64,000 bases of DNA. Source: Lysobacteraceae bacterium CU05-9. GTDB lineage: Bacteria > Pseudomonadota > Gammaproteobacteria > Xanthomonadales > Xanthomonadaceae. The translations under genes and the position numbers were made by a program. Positions within the stretch are counted from its first letter, which is position 1. Each line of letters opens with the position of its first letter. The notes below the pieces were generated by a model that saw nothing but the letters and a program-made list of their open reading frames with translations, searched no databases and was not told the DNA's origin. Positions 17,432-27,209 of this stretch are shown here, piece by piece. The stretch spans positions 62,001 to 126,000 of the forward strand of contig SWJS01000007.1 in NCBI GenBank assembly GCA_007556525.1, given 5' to 3'.

Positions 17432-18295
17432 TTAAGCCGGACTCGTTTGGGTTGGTGCATGCGGTTGCGATGACAGCGCCAGATCCGTTGCCGTTGCACG
17501 CGCCCGCACATTCATCCGGATGCCTTCCGCGTCACGGAAGCACGTTGCCTCCACCGCCTTGCGCAGTTCATCCGCGATTTGTCGCGCACTTGCCAACGAG
17601 GTTGCAGGAAGCAAAATCGAAAATTGATCCCCCGCCTTGCGGCAGACGAGATCACCGTCGCGGAGATTCAATGCCAGCACTTGCGCCAGCGTTTGCAACA
17701 CATGGTCACACGCATCTGCGCCGTGATCCAAGTTCAATTGACGGAAGGCCATCAAGTCGAGATTGATGATGCTGGCGGGGGCACCTTTTTGACGTAATTG
17801 TTCCGATTGCGCAGCGAAATATGCGACGCGGCTGACGGGTGTCAACGCATCGAAATGGCGATGGTCGCGCACATCACCTTCCCGCGTGCGCAACTGCCGC
17901 GAAATGCCCAACTGTTCGCGATGCCACGCATAAATGCCGAACGTGGTGACGATCCAACCCATCAACATCGGGACGGACTCAATCATCGAACGCCAACCGA
18001 TCGCTGCCGGCAACTTGAAAAATTCGTCGAGCGCATCGACCCACATGCCGATGAACAAGCTGCCCAGACCCCAGGCAAGCAAGTTGGTCACATGCCCCTT
18101 TGGACGCCCCATCAAGACCAGCAAAAACCACGTCAAAACCATCAACGCACCACCACCCTCACCGATGATGTCCGTCCACTTCAATGCGCCCGTTTCAATC
18201 AATGCGCCGCGCGTTGCCATCAATGCCGATGCGAACAGTGTGACGAGTGCAAGGGCAACGACTTTGCGCGCGTGTAATTTCAAATGATGTGACAT
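17432..18295 (-). CDS. membrane protein with degenerate GGDEF domain
   Basis: A 287-residue protein with about four N-terminal membrane helices (residues 11-125) and a C-terminal GGDEF-fold domain (about 148-265). The signature at residues 221-225 reads AGDQF instead of GGDEF, so the Gly and Glu needed for GTP binding and catalysis are changed. The N-terminal family motif is also altered (ALTPVSR). It is probably not an active diguanylate cyclase. It could bind a nucleotide as a sensor or act as a scaffold. The start has an excellent GGAGGAAAC ribosome site. It is co-directional with the AraC gene and divergent from the phytate receptor. Confidence 0.85.
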   Translation of the reverse strand: MSHHLKLHARKVVALALVTLFASALMATRGALIETGALKWTDIIGEGGGALMVLTWFLLVLMGRPKGHVTNLLAWGLGSLFIGMWVDALDEFFKLPAAIGWRSMIESVPMLMGWIVTTFGIYAWHREQLGISRQLRTREGDVRDHRHFDALTPVSRVAYFAAQSEQLRQKGAPASIINLDLMAFRQLNLDHGADACDHVLQTLAQVLALNLRDGDLVCRKAGDQFSILLPATSLASARQIADELRKAVEATCFRDAEGIRMNVRARATATDLALSSQPHAPTQTSPA

Positions 18296-18467
18296 GTTTC
18301 CTCCAACGTATGTGCATTAGAACAGCGGGAGATGACAGGCGTATGTATTTTTGAGGGGAAATCAAAATGGCTCACGCAATCGCACGGAATGTCACATGGA
18401 CGCAATGCGTGGATTCGAGGATAGCTGCAACGCCGAACTTGCGGCCATCCATCACCGGAGCTCAACA

Positions 18468-20963
18468 GTGTCTGTTTCAAATTACCCCCGTCGTGCGGTC
18501 CTTTTCGTCTCGCTCGCAACGGCCATGACTGCCATGGCCGCGACTGCTGCGGCACAGGATGCAACATCATCCAGCGTCAATGTCGGTACGGTTGTCGTGT
18601 CCGGCCAAGCGCAGCAACTCAACCGCGCCTTGCGCCAGCAGGAGCAATCCGACCGTGTTGAAAGCGTCGCGCATGCCGATGACATCGGTCAATTGCCCGA
18701 CGAAAATGCCGCCGAAGCATTGCAACGTCTGAGCGGTGTTTCCGTGCAACGCGATCAAGGTGAAGGCCGCTTCGTCACCGTCCGCGGCATGGCACCCGAC
18801 CTCAACACTGTGACCATCAATGGTGCAACGATTCCTGCACCGGAAGCCGGACGACGTGCGGTTGCGATGGATGTTTTGCCATCGGAGCTGGTCGAGTCGC
18901 TCGCTGTCGTCAAAACGTTGACGCCCGACATGGATGCCAATTCGCTTGGTGCCACGATTGAAGTCGAAACGCTCACCGCATTCGACCGTCGTAAACCACT
19001 GCGCACTGTGACGTATGAAATGGGGCACAACGAACTCGTTGGCCAAATCAGTCCGAAGGTCTCGGGCGGTTTCACGCACCGTTTCGGCGGAACGCCCGGA
19101 AAGGAAACCGTTGGCTTGGCCATTGCAGCGAGCTGGCAGCACCGTACGCTGGGTTCCGACAACGTTGAATCCGGTGGTGCCTGGTCGTTCGACGGCAGTG
19201 GCAAGGCCGAAGGTCTGGAAGAATTCCAGCAACGCGAATACAACATCATCCGCAACCGCAAAGGTCTCGGCATCAATCTCGATTTCCGTCCAAACGCCGG
19301 CGGCCGCTATTACATACGCACGCTCGCGACGCAATTCGATGATCGCGAATCACGTGATTCGATGGCCTACAAATTCAAAAAGGAAATGATGCCCGGCGAC
19401 ATCGGCACCATCAAGGCCGAACGTGCATTGAAAGCGCGGGACCAGGACCAATCCATGCGCAGCTTCGTCGTCGGTGGCAATCAGCAGTTCGGTGCATGGG
19501 ATCTCAACGGCCAAATTTCACACAGCTACGCTGACGAGAAATCCGTGGGCTCCAGCGGCGACACCTTCGCCGGCACGCGCGATTTCACGGGCTTTAGCTT
19601 CAGCGGCACCGACGAATTGCTGGCCAACTTGCCGGCGGCCATTCTCGATCCGCGCAACTTCAATTTCAGCAAAGTGAAATGGCAGGAATCCCATCACACC
19701 GACCGCATCAACGGTGGTCAGCTGGATCTGAGCCGTCACTTCAGCTCGGGCAATGTCGAACACGAAATCAAGGGTGGCATCAAACTCTCGCGACGCGACA
19801 AGGTCAGTGAAGCGGATGTCTGGTCCTTCAAGAAAATCGGCAAATTCCCGATCAACTTGACGGAGTATCTCACCGCCAATCCGGTTGATAACCGCTACGG
19901 CAGTTTCGGCAATGCACTCGACTGGAAAAAACTCAACGCCGTCTTCCAGCAATTCGCAACGCCTGCCAACTTGAGCGACGAAGACTCGAAGATTGATGAC
20001 TACCGCATCCGCGAAAACATCGATGCCGCGTACATCATGGACCGCATGGTGATCGGCAACTGGCGCATCATCGGTGGCGTCCGCCGCGAAGCGACGCGCA
20101 TCAATTCGGAAGGCACCGGCATTTTGGACGGTGACTTTTCACCGCTGACCATTTCGCAACGGTACACGCACATCCTTCCGAACTTGCAGGCGATCGGCAA
20201 ATTCGGCGAGCGCACCATCTTGCGCATGGGCGCCACCAAATCCGTCGTCCGCCCGACGTTTGAGCAGATCTCACCGAACTTCGTGGATGACGGCGAAGAA
20301 GAAGCAGTCTTCGGCAATCCGAACTTGCAACCAATGACGTCCGTCAATCTGGACTTCGGCATCGAGCATTATTTCGGAGACGTGGGACTGATCTCCGCAC
20401 ATGCTTTCCGCAAAAACCTGCGCAACTTCACCTACCTCACCGACCTCGCCGGCACTCCCGGCCGTTGGTTGAACTACGATGCCGCGGAAACGTTTGCGAA
20501 TGGCGCGAAGGGTCATATCAATGGCATCGAACTGGGCTATTCGACGCGCTTCGCCGGCAACTTTCTGTTCAACGCCAACGTCACGCTGACGAAGTCGAGC
20601 GGTGATATTTTGCGCGACGGTTCGATCGAAACCATCCGCCTTCCGAACCAGTCCGACCGCGTCGCTAATGTCATGGTCGGTTGGGAAAACGAGGCCATCA
20701 GCCTGCGCCTCGCCGCCAATCACAAGTCCGACTATCTGTTCGAAACGCATGCAACGGATGCGACGTCGGATGTTTTTGCCGATGCACAGACATTTGTTGA
20801 CTTCACGGCGCGCTATCGTGTGTCACCGAATGCGCAGCTGTCCTTCTCGGCCAATAACTTGACCGATCAAACCTATTACAACTATCAATACCGCCGTCCC
20901 TATAACGCGCAGCTCGAGTCTTACGGCCGCACCTATAAACTGGCCATCACCTGGAACTTCTAA
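18468..20963 (+). CDS. TonB-dependent receptor (Xanthomonas/Caulobacter type) paired with phytase
   Basis: An 831-residue outer-membrane receptor. The GTG at 18468 has GGAG eight bases upstream and gives a signal peptide ending ATAAAQ. An earlier in-frame start at 18351 would not. A TonB box-like VGTVVVSGQ is followed by a plug domain (DENAAEALQRLSGVSVQRD, FVTVRGM, then GATIEVETLT) and a long beta-barrel ending in the aromatic YKLAITWNF. The stop overlaps the start of the phytase gene (TAATG). The likely cargo is phytate or a lower inositol phosphate, inferred only from this coupling. The upstream 172-base region divides it from the regulator genes. Confidence 0.93.
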   Translation: MSVSNYPRRAVLFVSLATAMTAMAATAAAQDATSSSVNVGTVVVSGQAQQLNRALRQQEQSDRVESVAHADDIGQLPDENAAEALQRLSGVSVQRDQGEGRFVTVRGMAPDLNTVTINGATIPAPEAGRRAVAMDVLPSELVESLAVVKTLTPDMDANSLGATIEVETLTAFDRRKPLRTVTYEMGHNELVGQISPKVSGGFTHRFGGTPGKETVGLAIAASWQHRTLGSDNVESGGAWSFDGSGKAEGLEEFQQREYNIIRNRKGLGINLDFRPNAGGRYYIRTLATQFDDRESRDSMAYKFKKEMMPGDIGTIKAERALKARDQDQSMRSFVVGGNQQFGAWDLNGQISHSYADEKSVGSSGDTFAGTRDFTGFSFSGTDELLANLPAAILDPRNFNFSKVKWQESHHTDRINGGQLDLSRHFSSGNVEHEIKGGIKLSRRDKVSEADVWSFKKIGKFPINLTEYLTANPVDNRYGSFGNALDWKKLNAVFQQFATPANLSDEDSKIDDYRIRENIDAAYIMDRMVIGNWRIIGGVRREATRINSEGTGILDGDFSPLTISQRYTHILPNLQAIGKFGERTILRMGATKSVVRPTFEQISPNFVDDGEEEAVFGNPNLQPMTSVNLDFGIEHYFGDVGLISAHAFRKNLRNFTYLTDLAGTPGRWLNYDAAETFANGAKGHINGIELGYSTRFAGNFLFNANVTLTKSSGDILRDGSIETIRLPNQSDRVANVMVGWENEAISLRLAANHKSDYLFETHATDATSDVFADAQTFVDFTARYRVSPNAQLSFSANNLTDQTYYNYQYRRPYNAQLESYGRTYKLAITWNF

Positions 20964-22678
20964 TGCCCCTGAAAATTCACTCACTCACTGCCGCCACCTC
21001 GCTGGCGCTCATGCTCCTCGCTTCACCGTCCATTGCCGCAACCGGTGGATCGCAGGTCCGTATTGACAGCAAACTGCAGCAAGTCGTCATTGACTCGGGC
21101 AGCCGTCAAACGAAAATTCCGGCGACGCATTTTCCACTCGAATCCACCTGCGATTTCGTCGATGCCGCGGGCAATCACCTCGTCACGCTCGTCGGTGAAG
21201 AAGGCCGCGGACAACAGTGGCAGGTCGGCGACAAGCAAGGACTTCTGCCGACGCCGGTGAAGGTCCGGGATATCGCACTGCCTCCGACTGCCACAACTTG
21301 CGTAATCGATCCGATCAGCGCTACCTTGTTCGTCAATGAAGAAGGCGTTGGCTTGTGGGCGTATCCGGCGGATGCCGAGAGCGAAACATCGCGAACGGCC
21401 GTCTTGCTCGAATCGCCGTACAGCGAATTCAAGAACATTGCCGCGTTTACCGCAGTCGGTGGTCAGGTTGTCGTCGCGGATCCGAAGTTGGATGTTTTGG
21501 CAATTCTGACACCGGACAGCAAAGGTGTCTGGAAGGAAACGAAGCGCATTCCCGGCGGTGGTTTGGACGCGCTGGACGTGGAGATTCTCAAAGTCCGTCA
21601 GTTTGTGCCGGGAACTTTGACGCTGCATGCGATCGGAGACGATGGTGAGCGTGACATCAAGGTGCCATGGGGATCAATGCTGGATAGCCGTAATGCAACG
21701 ACGGCCGTACCGACTGTCACGGTCAAGCCATCGGCGCAAACGACTCCCGTGGCACGCATGGGCGACGCTGCGGATGATCCGGCCATTTGGGTCCATCCAC
21801 GGGATGCGCGCAAGAGTCTCGTGTTAGGGACGGACAAGCAAGGTGGACTGCAGGTTTTTGATCTGCAAGGAAAGCGCTTGCAGGACTTGCGGATTGGACG
21901 TGTCAACAATGTGGACGTTCGTAGCGGCCGCATCGGCAACCGCATGATGCACATTGCAGCGGCGAGCAACCGGGACAATGAGACGCTGCACTTGTTTTCG
22001 ATTGATGAAGCGACCGGCAAGGTGAAGGCAATCGGTGAAGTGCCTACGCAGCATAAGGAAATCTACGGACTGTGCATGGCGAAGGACCGTAATGGTGCGA
22101 TGTACGTGATTGCCAACCAAAAAGACAGCCTATTCGTGCAATACCGCCTGGAACCGAAAGCCGGCAATGGCGTCACGGCAAGCAAGGTGCGGGAATTCAA
22201 GCTGGGCTCGCAACCCGAAGGCTGCGTGAGCAATGACCGTACCGGTGAATTGTTCGTGGGCGAAGAAGCGGAGGGAGTGTATGTTTTGGCACTTGATCCC
22301 AACGCATCTACGGCAATGCGCGATGTCATCAAAGTCGGCGATGTGCTGCACAAGGATGTCGAAGGGCTTGCCATCTACAATGGTGCCAAGCGCGATTACC
22401 TGATTGTTTCGAGTCAGGGCAATGACCGTTACGTCGTGCTGGATGCGCAAGCACCGTACCAGGTGCGTGGCATCGTGCGCATCATGGCCGACGCCCGCAC
22501 TGGCATCGATGGCGCATCGGAAACGGATGGTCTCGAAGTAACTTCAGCGAATCTAGGCGGCATCTATTCGCAAGGAATGTTCGTAGTGCAGGACGGCCGC
22601 AAGCGCATGCCTGAAGCACCGCAGAACTTCAAGTACGTTCCGTGGCGTTCGATCGCTGAGGCGCTGAAGCTCGACTAA
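20963..22678 (+). CDS. beta-propeller 3-phytase, exported
   Basis: Hydrolyses phytate to lower inositol phosphates and phosphate, using calcium. The 571-residue protein has a signal peptide (cleavage near SIAA). Residues 30-250 look like a divergent, incomplete propeller domain. The canonical propeller domain runs from about residue 257 and carries DDPAIWVHP, the NNVDVR strand, EIYGLC and an acidic DVEGLAIY/ETDGLEV set that binds calcium and phosphate. Such two-domain forms are known in this family. The gene overlaps the receptor by one base, and its stop overlaps the convergent acetyltransferase gene by four bases. It is probably periplasmic or surface-linked. Confidence 0.93.
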   Translation: MPLKIHSLTAATSLALMLLASPSIAATGGSQVRIDSKLQQVVIDSGSRQTKIPATHFPLESTCDFVDAAGNHLVTLVGEEGRGQQWQVGDKQGLLPTPVKVRDIALPPTATTCVIDPISATLFVNEEGVGLWAYPADAESETSRTAVLLESPYSEFKNIAAFTAVGGQVVVADPKLDVLAILTPDSKGVWKETKRIPGGGLDALDVEILKVRQFVPGTLTLHAIGDDGERDIKVPWGSMLDSRNATTAVPTVTVKPSAQTTPVARMGDAADDPAIWVHPRDARKSLVLGTDKQGGLQVFDLQGKRLQDLRIGRVNNVDVRSGRIGNRMMHIAAASNRDNETLHLFSIDEATGKVKAIGEVPTQHKEIYGLCMAKDRNGAMYVIANQKDSLFVQYRLEPKAGNGVTASKVREFKLGSQPEGCVSNDRTGELFVGEEAEGVYVLALDPNASTAMRDVIKVGDVLHKDVEGLAIYNGAKRDYLIVSSQGNDRYVVLDAQAPYQVRGIVRIMADARTGIDGASETDGLEVTSANLGGIYSQGMFVVQDGRKRMPEAPQNFKYVPWRSIAEALKLD

Positions 22679-23202
22679 GCCGGGCGGCGGTAAATGAATT
22701 CCCGGTCGCGTGCTTCACCGACCGGGTATTCGTATTCACCGGCATGCTCGAAACCGTAGCGGGCGTAGAAGCGTTGAGCACCCTCGTTTTCGCTGTAAAC
22801 CCCGAGCCACAGCGTGCGTGGTCCGTTCTTCAGCAAATCTTGCATCACCACATCCATCATGATCGCGCCAAGTCCCTGCCCCGTGCGCGATGGATCCACA
22901 TAAAACCGCTTGATTTCACCGTCACCTGCAACAATTTCCGGGTGTGGCAAAGTGGCCTTTCCGATCAATGCGAAACCGACTGCATCGTCACCATCGAACA
23001 GTAGCCAAGTCGCATTTGAAGGATTCGTCAGCGTCTCAATGATCGCCTGTTCGCCGTAAGCCAAATGCAGGTAGTCCGTCAGATCCTTGGTGCTGTATAG
23101 ATGCCCAAATTTCTCGACGAACGTTGCATTCGCCATGCGCGCGACGAGATCGGCATCATCCACCGTTGCCTTGCGCGCACTGAGATTGCCGCCTAATTTC
23201 AC
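22675..23202 (-). CDS. GNAT family N-acetyltransferase
   Basis: A 175-residue acetyltransferase. The acetyl-CoA binding loop is in [14 protein letters not shown], with the C-terminal [16 protein letters not shown] strand typical of the family. The start overlaps the aspS stop by four bases, so it is probably the last gene of that operon. The substrate is unknown. Confidence 0.92.
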   Translation of the reverse strand: MKLGGNLSARKATVDDADLVARMANATFVEKFGHLYSTKDLTDYLHLAYGEQAIIETLTNPSNATWLLFDGDDAVGFALIGKATLPHPEIVAGDGEIKRFYVDPSRTGQGLGAIMMDVVMQDLLKNGPRTLWLGVYSENEGAQRFYARYGFEHAGEYEYPVGEARDREFIYRRPA

Positions 23203-24974
23203 TCGGACTTTGCAGCCTTCGGTCGAACGCTGATGTGCACTTCCGCCAACTGCTCATCCGGCAATGGCGATGGCGCATCGGTGAGCAAGCATTGTGCGCC
23301 GGTGGTTTTCGGAAATGCAATGACGTCACGGATGGATTCCGTACCGGCCATCAACGCCGCGATCCGGTCGATACCGAACGCCACGCCACCATGCGGCGGC
23401 GCGCCGTACTTCAATGCATCCAGCAAAAACCCGAACTTCGCCCGTTGCTCTTCCTCGTTGATGCCAAGCAAGTCGAACACCGCGGATTGCATCTGAGAAT
23501 TGTGGATGCGGATCGAACCACCACCAATTTCGTTGCCGTTGAGCACCATGTCGTAGCCGCGGGACACGGCGTTCCTCGCGTTGGCCTTCAGGTCTTCAAT
23601 GTCATTCACTGCTGGTGCCGTGAACGGGTGATGCAATGCGACGTAGCGGCCCGCTTCATCGTCATATTCGAACATCGGGAAGTCGGTGACCCACAAAGGC
23701 TTCCAATCGCCGTCGCGCATCAAGCCGAGGTCCTTGCCGAGTTTCAGGCGCACCGCACCCATGAAGTCTGACGCGACTTTCTCGCTCGAAGCACCAAACA
23801 AAATCAAATCACCCGCAACCGCACCCGTGCGCTCAAGCAACGCAGCCAATGTCGCTTCATCGAGGAACTTCGCGATTGGAGAGTTGACGCCTTCGGCTTC
23901 GACCTTCATCCAGGCCAAGCCCTTCGCGCCGTATTTCGCGGCGTGCGCAGCAACTTCATCAATTTGCTTGCGCGACATCGTCGCCGCACCCGGCGCACGC
24001 AACGCAATCACGCGGCCGTCTTCCGAGTTAGCAATGTCGGCAAACACCTTGAATTCAGAGGTTTCGACAAGATCGGCAATATCCGTAAACGCCATGTCGA
24101 AACGCAGGTCTGGCTTATCCGAACCATACAGGCGCATCGCTTCCGCATACGTCATGCGTGGGAATGGATTCACGAGTTCAACGCCTTTCACTTCACGGAA
24201 CACGTGACGGATCATGTCTTCGGTCAGGTCTTGCACGTCCTTTTCGGTCACCCACGCGAACTCCATGTCGAGTTGCGTAAATTCCAGCTGACGGTCAGCA
24301 CGCAAGGCTTCATCACGGAAACAACGCGCAACTTGATAGTAGCGGTCGAAGCCGGCCATCATCAAAATCTGCTTGAACAACTGCGGCGATTGCGGCAACG
24401 CATAGAATTCACCGGCATGCATACGTGCAGGCACGAGGAAGTCACGCGCACCTTCCGGTGTTGCCTTCGTCAAAATCGGCGTCTCAATATCCTGGAACCC
24501 GCGGTCATCAAGATACTTGCGCAACTCGCGGACAAGCTTCGTGCGCGTACGCATCATCGCCTGCATTTCCGGGCGGCGCATGTCGAGGTAGCGGTACTTC
24601 AAACGCGTTTCTTCGCCGGGATTCTCGTGTGCGTGGAACGGCAATGGCTCTGCCTTGTTCAACACGTTGATTTCCTTGGCGAGGATTTCGACTTGGCCGG
24701 TACGGATTTTGTCATTCACTGAATGGCGCTTGCGCACGACACCCGTGATCTGCAGGCAGTATTCGTAACCCAGTTGCGATGCCGTTGCGATCACGGCCGC
24801 ATTGTTCGGATTGTCTGCATCCGGTTCCGCTACAACTTGCACGATCCCTTCATGGTCACGCAGATCGATGAAGCAAACGCCACCGAGGTCGCGGGCCACG
24901 TCGGCCCAACCGCAAAGCGTCACTGTTTGTCCAATCATCGACTCGTCGATCAAGCCGCAGAAATGCGTCCGCAT
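23199..24974 (-). CDS. aspS: aspartyl-tRNA synthetase
   Basis: Class II synthetase charging tRNA-Asp, 591 residues of the bacterial type. An N-terminal OB-fold anticodon-binding domain ([20 protein letters not shown]) precedes class II motif 2 ([21 protein letters not shown]) and motif 3 ([14 protein letters not shown]). A GAD insertion domain lies between motifs 2 and 3. Whether it also charges tRNA-Asn cannot be settled from this window alone. It follows the FmdB-type gene and precedes the acetyltransferase. Confidence 0.98.
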   Translation of the reverse strand: MRTHFCGLIDESMIGQTVTLCGWADVARDLGGVCFIDLRDHEGIVQVVAEPDADNPNNAAVIATASQLGYEYCLQITGVVRKRHSVNDKIRTGQVEILAKEINVLNKAEPLPFHAHENPGEETRLKYRYLDMRRPEMQAMMRTRTKLVRELRKYLDDRGFQDIETPILTKATPEGARDFLVPARMHAGEFYALPQSPQLFKQILMMAGFDRYYQVARCFRDEALRADRQLEFTQLDMEFAWVTEKDVQDLTEDMIRHVFREVKGVELVNPFPRMTYAEAMRLYGSDKPDLRFDMAFTDIADLVETSEFKVFADIANSEDGRVIALRAPGAATMSRKQIDEVAAHAAKYGAKGLAWMKVEAEGVNSPIAKFLDEATLAALLERTGAVAGDLILFGASSEKVASDFMGAVRLKLGKDLGLMRDGDWKPLWVTDFPMFEYDDEAGRYVALHHPFTAPAVNDIEDLKANARNAVSRGYDMVLNGNEIGGGSIRIHNSQMQSAVFDLLGINEEEQRAKFGFLLDALKYGAPPHGGVAFGIDRIAALMAGTESIRDVIAFPKTTGAQCLLTDAPSPLPDEQLAEVHISVRPKAAKSE

Positions 24975-25004
24975 GTTTATGTAAACTCCGAAAAAATTCT
25001 ATTG

Positions 25005-25256
25005 TCAGTCCGCAGACTTCGAATCTGCTGACGGTGCCGATGGTGCGTCGGCGAGATTGCGCTTCTTGTCCTTATCCGACTTGAAATCCGTTTCATACCA
25101 ACCGCCGCCGGCCAGTCGAAACTGTGGCGCGGTCAATTGACGGTGCACGGATTCCTTGCCGCATGACGGACAAGTCGTGGGATCTGGGTCAGACATGCGC
25201 TGCAGACGATCGAAATCATGACCGCAGGCATCACAATGAAAGGCATAGATAGGCAT
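25005..25256 (-). CDS. FmdB-type zinc ribbon protein
   Basis: A small 83-residue protein with the family start MPIYAFHCDACGHDFDRLQRM and a second CPSC pair, forming one zinc ribbon. The C-terminal half is charged and low in complexity. In many proteobacteria it precedes aspS, as here, 30 bases upstream. The function is unknown; it has been called a regulatory protein after FmdB. Confidence 0.93.
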   Translation of the reverse strand: MPIYAFHCDACGHDFDRLQRMSDPDPTTCPSCGKESVHRQLTAPQFRLAGGGWYETDFKSDKDKKRNLADAPSAPSADSKSAD

Positions 25257-25309
25257 AACCCACTATTTTAAGCGTTTCAGCCCCACGAATCCACGCATTT
25301 GCGCGGTTC

Positions 25310-27169
25310 TTACTCGTAAAACTCCAGCAGTTCCTCTTCGGCCTGCGCCAATCGTGCAGCCACTTGAGAGCGTTCTGCGACCAGGGCATTCGCCTTGTCG
25401 ATGTCGGCATTGAACAGCTCGGGATCGGCGAGGTCGAGATCGATCGTTTTGAGCTGCGATTCGAGCTCCGCAACCGTGGCTTCTGCACTGGCCAATTTGT
25501 GCGTGTTGACCTTGCGCGGCTTCGCGGCAGACGGTGGAGGCGGTTCAACTTGAGCGACCGGCGTTGGTTTGCCCGCTTTCTTCGCACCATCACCGCTGTT
25601 ATCACGCGTCCGCAGCCACGAAGCGTACTCATCCAAATCGCCGTCAAACGGCTGCGCAACACCATCCGCAACGCGCCAGAACGTATCGCAAACCAATCCG
25701 ATCAAGTGTCGATCGTGCGAGACCATTACGATCGCACCGTCAAAATCACTCAACGCCTCCGCCAGCGCTTCACGCATCTCGAGATCCAAGTGGTTTGTCG
25801 GTTCGTCGAGCATCAGAACGTTCGGTTGTTGGAACGCAATCATCGCCAAAGCCAATCGCGCCCGCTCGCCACCGCTGAAACCATCGACCGATTCAAACGC
25901 GCGGTTACCCGGGAAATTCCACTTACCCAGGAAGTCACGCAAGACCTGCGTCGACGCATCCGGTGCCAAGTCCGACAGATGATCAATCGGCGAGCGGCCC
26001 TCCTGCAATGATTCGACCGTGTGTTGCGCGAAGTAGCCAATCCGCAGATCCGGATGCGCACCACGTTCGCCGCTGAGCAACGGAATTTCCTTCGTCAGCG
26101 ATTTCACGAGCGTGGACTTACCCGCACCATTCGGTCCGAGCAACGCGATGCGATCGCCCGCTTCCAACGCAAACGACACGTTATCGAGAACCACGTGATC
26201 GCCATAACCACAATCCGAATCGGTCACGCGCAACAAGGCGTGCGGCAACTTCACGGGCTCAGGAAATTCGATATGCAACGAACGTTCCGCACGAACGGCT
26301 TCCGTACCTTGCAACTTCTCGAGACGCTTCATGCGGCTTTGTGCCTGCTTCGCCTTCGATGCCTTGGCCTTGAAGCGATCGATGAACTTTTGGAGGTGTT
26401 CCCGCTCCGCCTGTTCCTTCTCGTGCGCAATCTGTTGCAAACGCAAATGCTCAGCACGTTGACGCTCGAACTGCGTGTAATTGCCGACGTACAGCTTCAC
26501 GCGGTTGTCGTTCAAATGCACGGTATGCGTCGTCACACCATCGAGGAACTCACGGTCGTGCGAAATCATCAGCAATGTGCCCGGATATTTCAGCAACCAT
26601 TGCTCAAGCCACAACACCGCATCGAGATCCAAGTGGTTCGTTGGTTCGTCGAGCAGCAACAGATCCGACGGCATCATCAATGCACGCGCAAGATTCAATC
26701 GAACACGCCAACCACCTGAAAATGCCTTCACCGGACGATCATGGGTATCTGCGCTAAAACCCAGCCCATGCAGCAACTTCCCCGCTCGCGCCGTGGCGTC
26801 ATAGCCCTTCAGCGCCTCCATCTGCAGATGCGCCTCGGCAACCGCTTCCCAGTCTTCGCGTTCAACCGCTTCCCGCTCGGCAACGATCACGCGATGGACC
26901 GCGTCATCACCCGACAAAACAAATTCCAGCGCCGACTCTTCCAGCGCAGGAGTTTCCTGGGCAACCGAGGCGATGCGCACGCGGTTGGGCACATCGATAT
27001 CACCGGTGTCAGCTTCAACTTCACCTTGAATCGCTGCAAACAGTGACGACTTCCCCGTTCCATTGCGACCGATGACGCCAATGCGCCAGCCGTTGTGCAA
27101 TGTGAGGTCGACGTTGGACAGCAGCAGTCGCTCACCGCGGCGTAACGCAAAATTCTTGAACGCAATCAT
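25310..27169 (-). CDS. yheS: ABC-F family ATPase YheS
   Basis: A soluble twin-ATPase of about 619 residues without membrane segments, of the ribosome-associated ABC-F class. It has two Walker A motifs (GRNGTGKS, GPNGAGKS), two signature motifs (FSGGWRVRLNLARAL, FSGGERARLALAM) and the basic linker between the domains (IDRFKAKASKAKQAQSRMKR). A C-terminal coiled-coil extension follows residue 540. I start at 27169 because MIAFKNFALRRGERLLL matches the YheS N-terminus. The frame continues to 27211 but would overlap the divergent ybaL. It probably helps ribosomes over difficult peptide sequences. Confidence 0.93.
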   Translation of the reverse strand: MIAFKNFALRRGERLLLSNVDLTLHNGWRIGVIGRNGTGKSSLFAAIQGEVEADTGDIDVPNRVRIASVAQETPALEESALEFVLSGDDAVHRVIVAEREAVEREDWEAVAEAHLQMEALKGYDATARAGKLLHGLGFSADTHDRPVKAFSGGWRVRLNLARALMMPSDLLLLDEPTNHLDLDAVLWLEQWLLKYPGTLLMISHDREFLDGVTTHTVHLNDNRVKLYVGNYTQFERQRAEHLRLQQIAHEKEQAEREHLQKFIDRFKAKASKAKQAQSRMKRLEKLQGTEAVRAERSLHIEFPEPVKLPHALLRVTDSDCGYGDHVVLDNVSFALEAGDRIALLGPNGAGKSTLVKSLTKEIPLLSGERGAHPDLRIGYFAQHTVESLQEGRSPIDHLSDLAPDASTQVLRDFLGKWNFPGNRAFESVDGFSGGERARLALAMIAFQQPNVLMLDEPTNHLDLEMREALAEALSDFDGAIVMVSHDRHLIGLVCDTFWRVADGVAQPFDGDLDEYASWLRTRDNSGDGAKKAGKPTPVAQVEPPPPSAAKPRKVNTHKLASAEATVAELESQLKTIDLDLADPELFNADIDKANALVAERSQVAARLAQAEEELLEFYE

Positions 27170-27209
27170 GGTGAATATTGTAAAGCCTGCTAGCTGATAC
27201 CATGACCGC

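Noticed and set aside
18306-18340. possible Pho box in the receptor/GGDEF intergenic region
   Set aside because: CTGTCAT and CTGTT occur on the minus strand, which would fit phosphate control of a phytase locus. The repeat spacing is 13 instead of 11 bases and the second half is poor.
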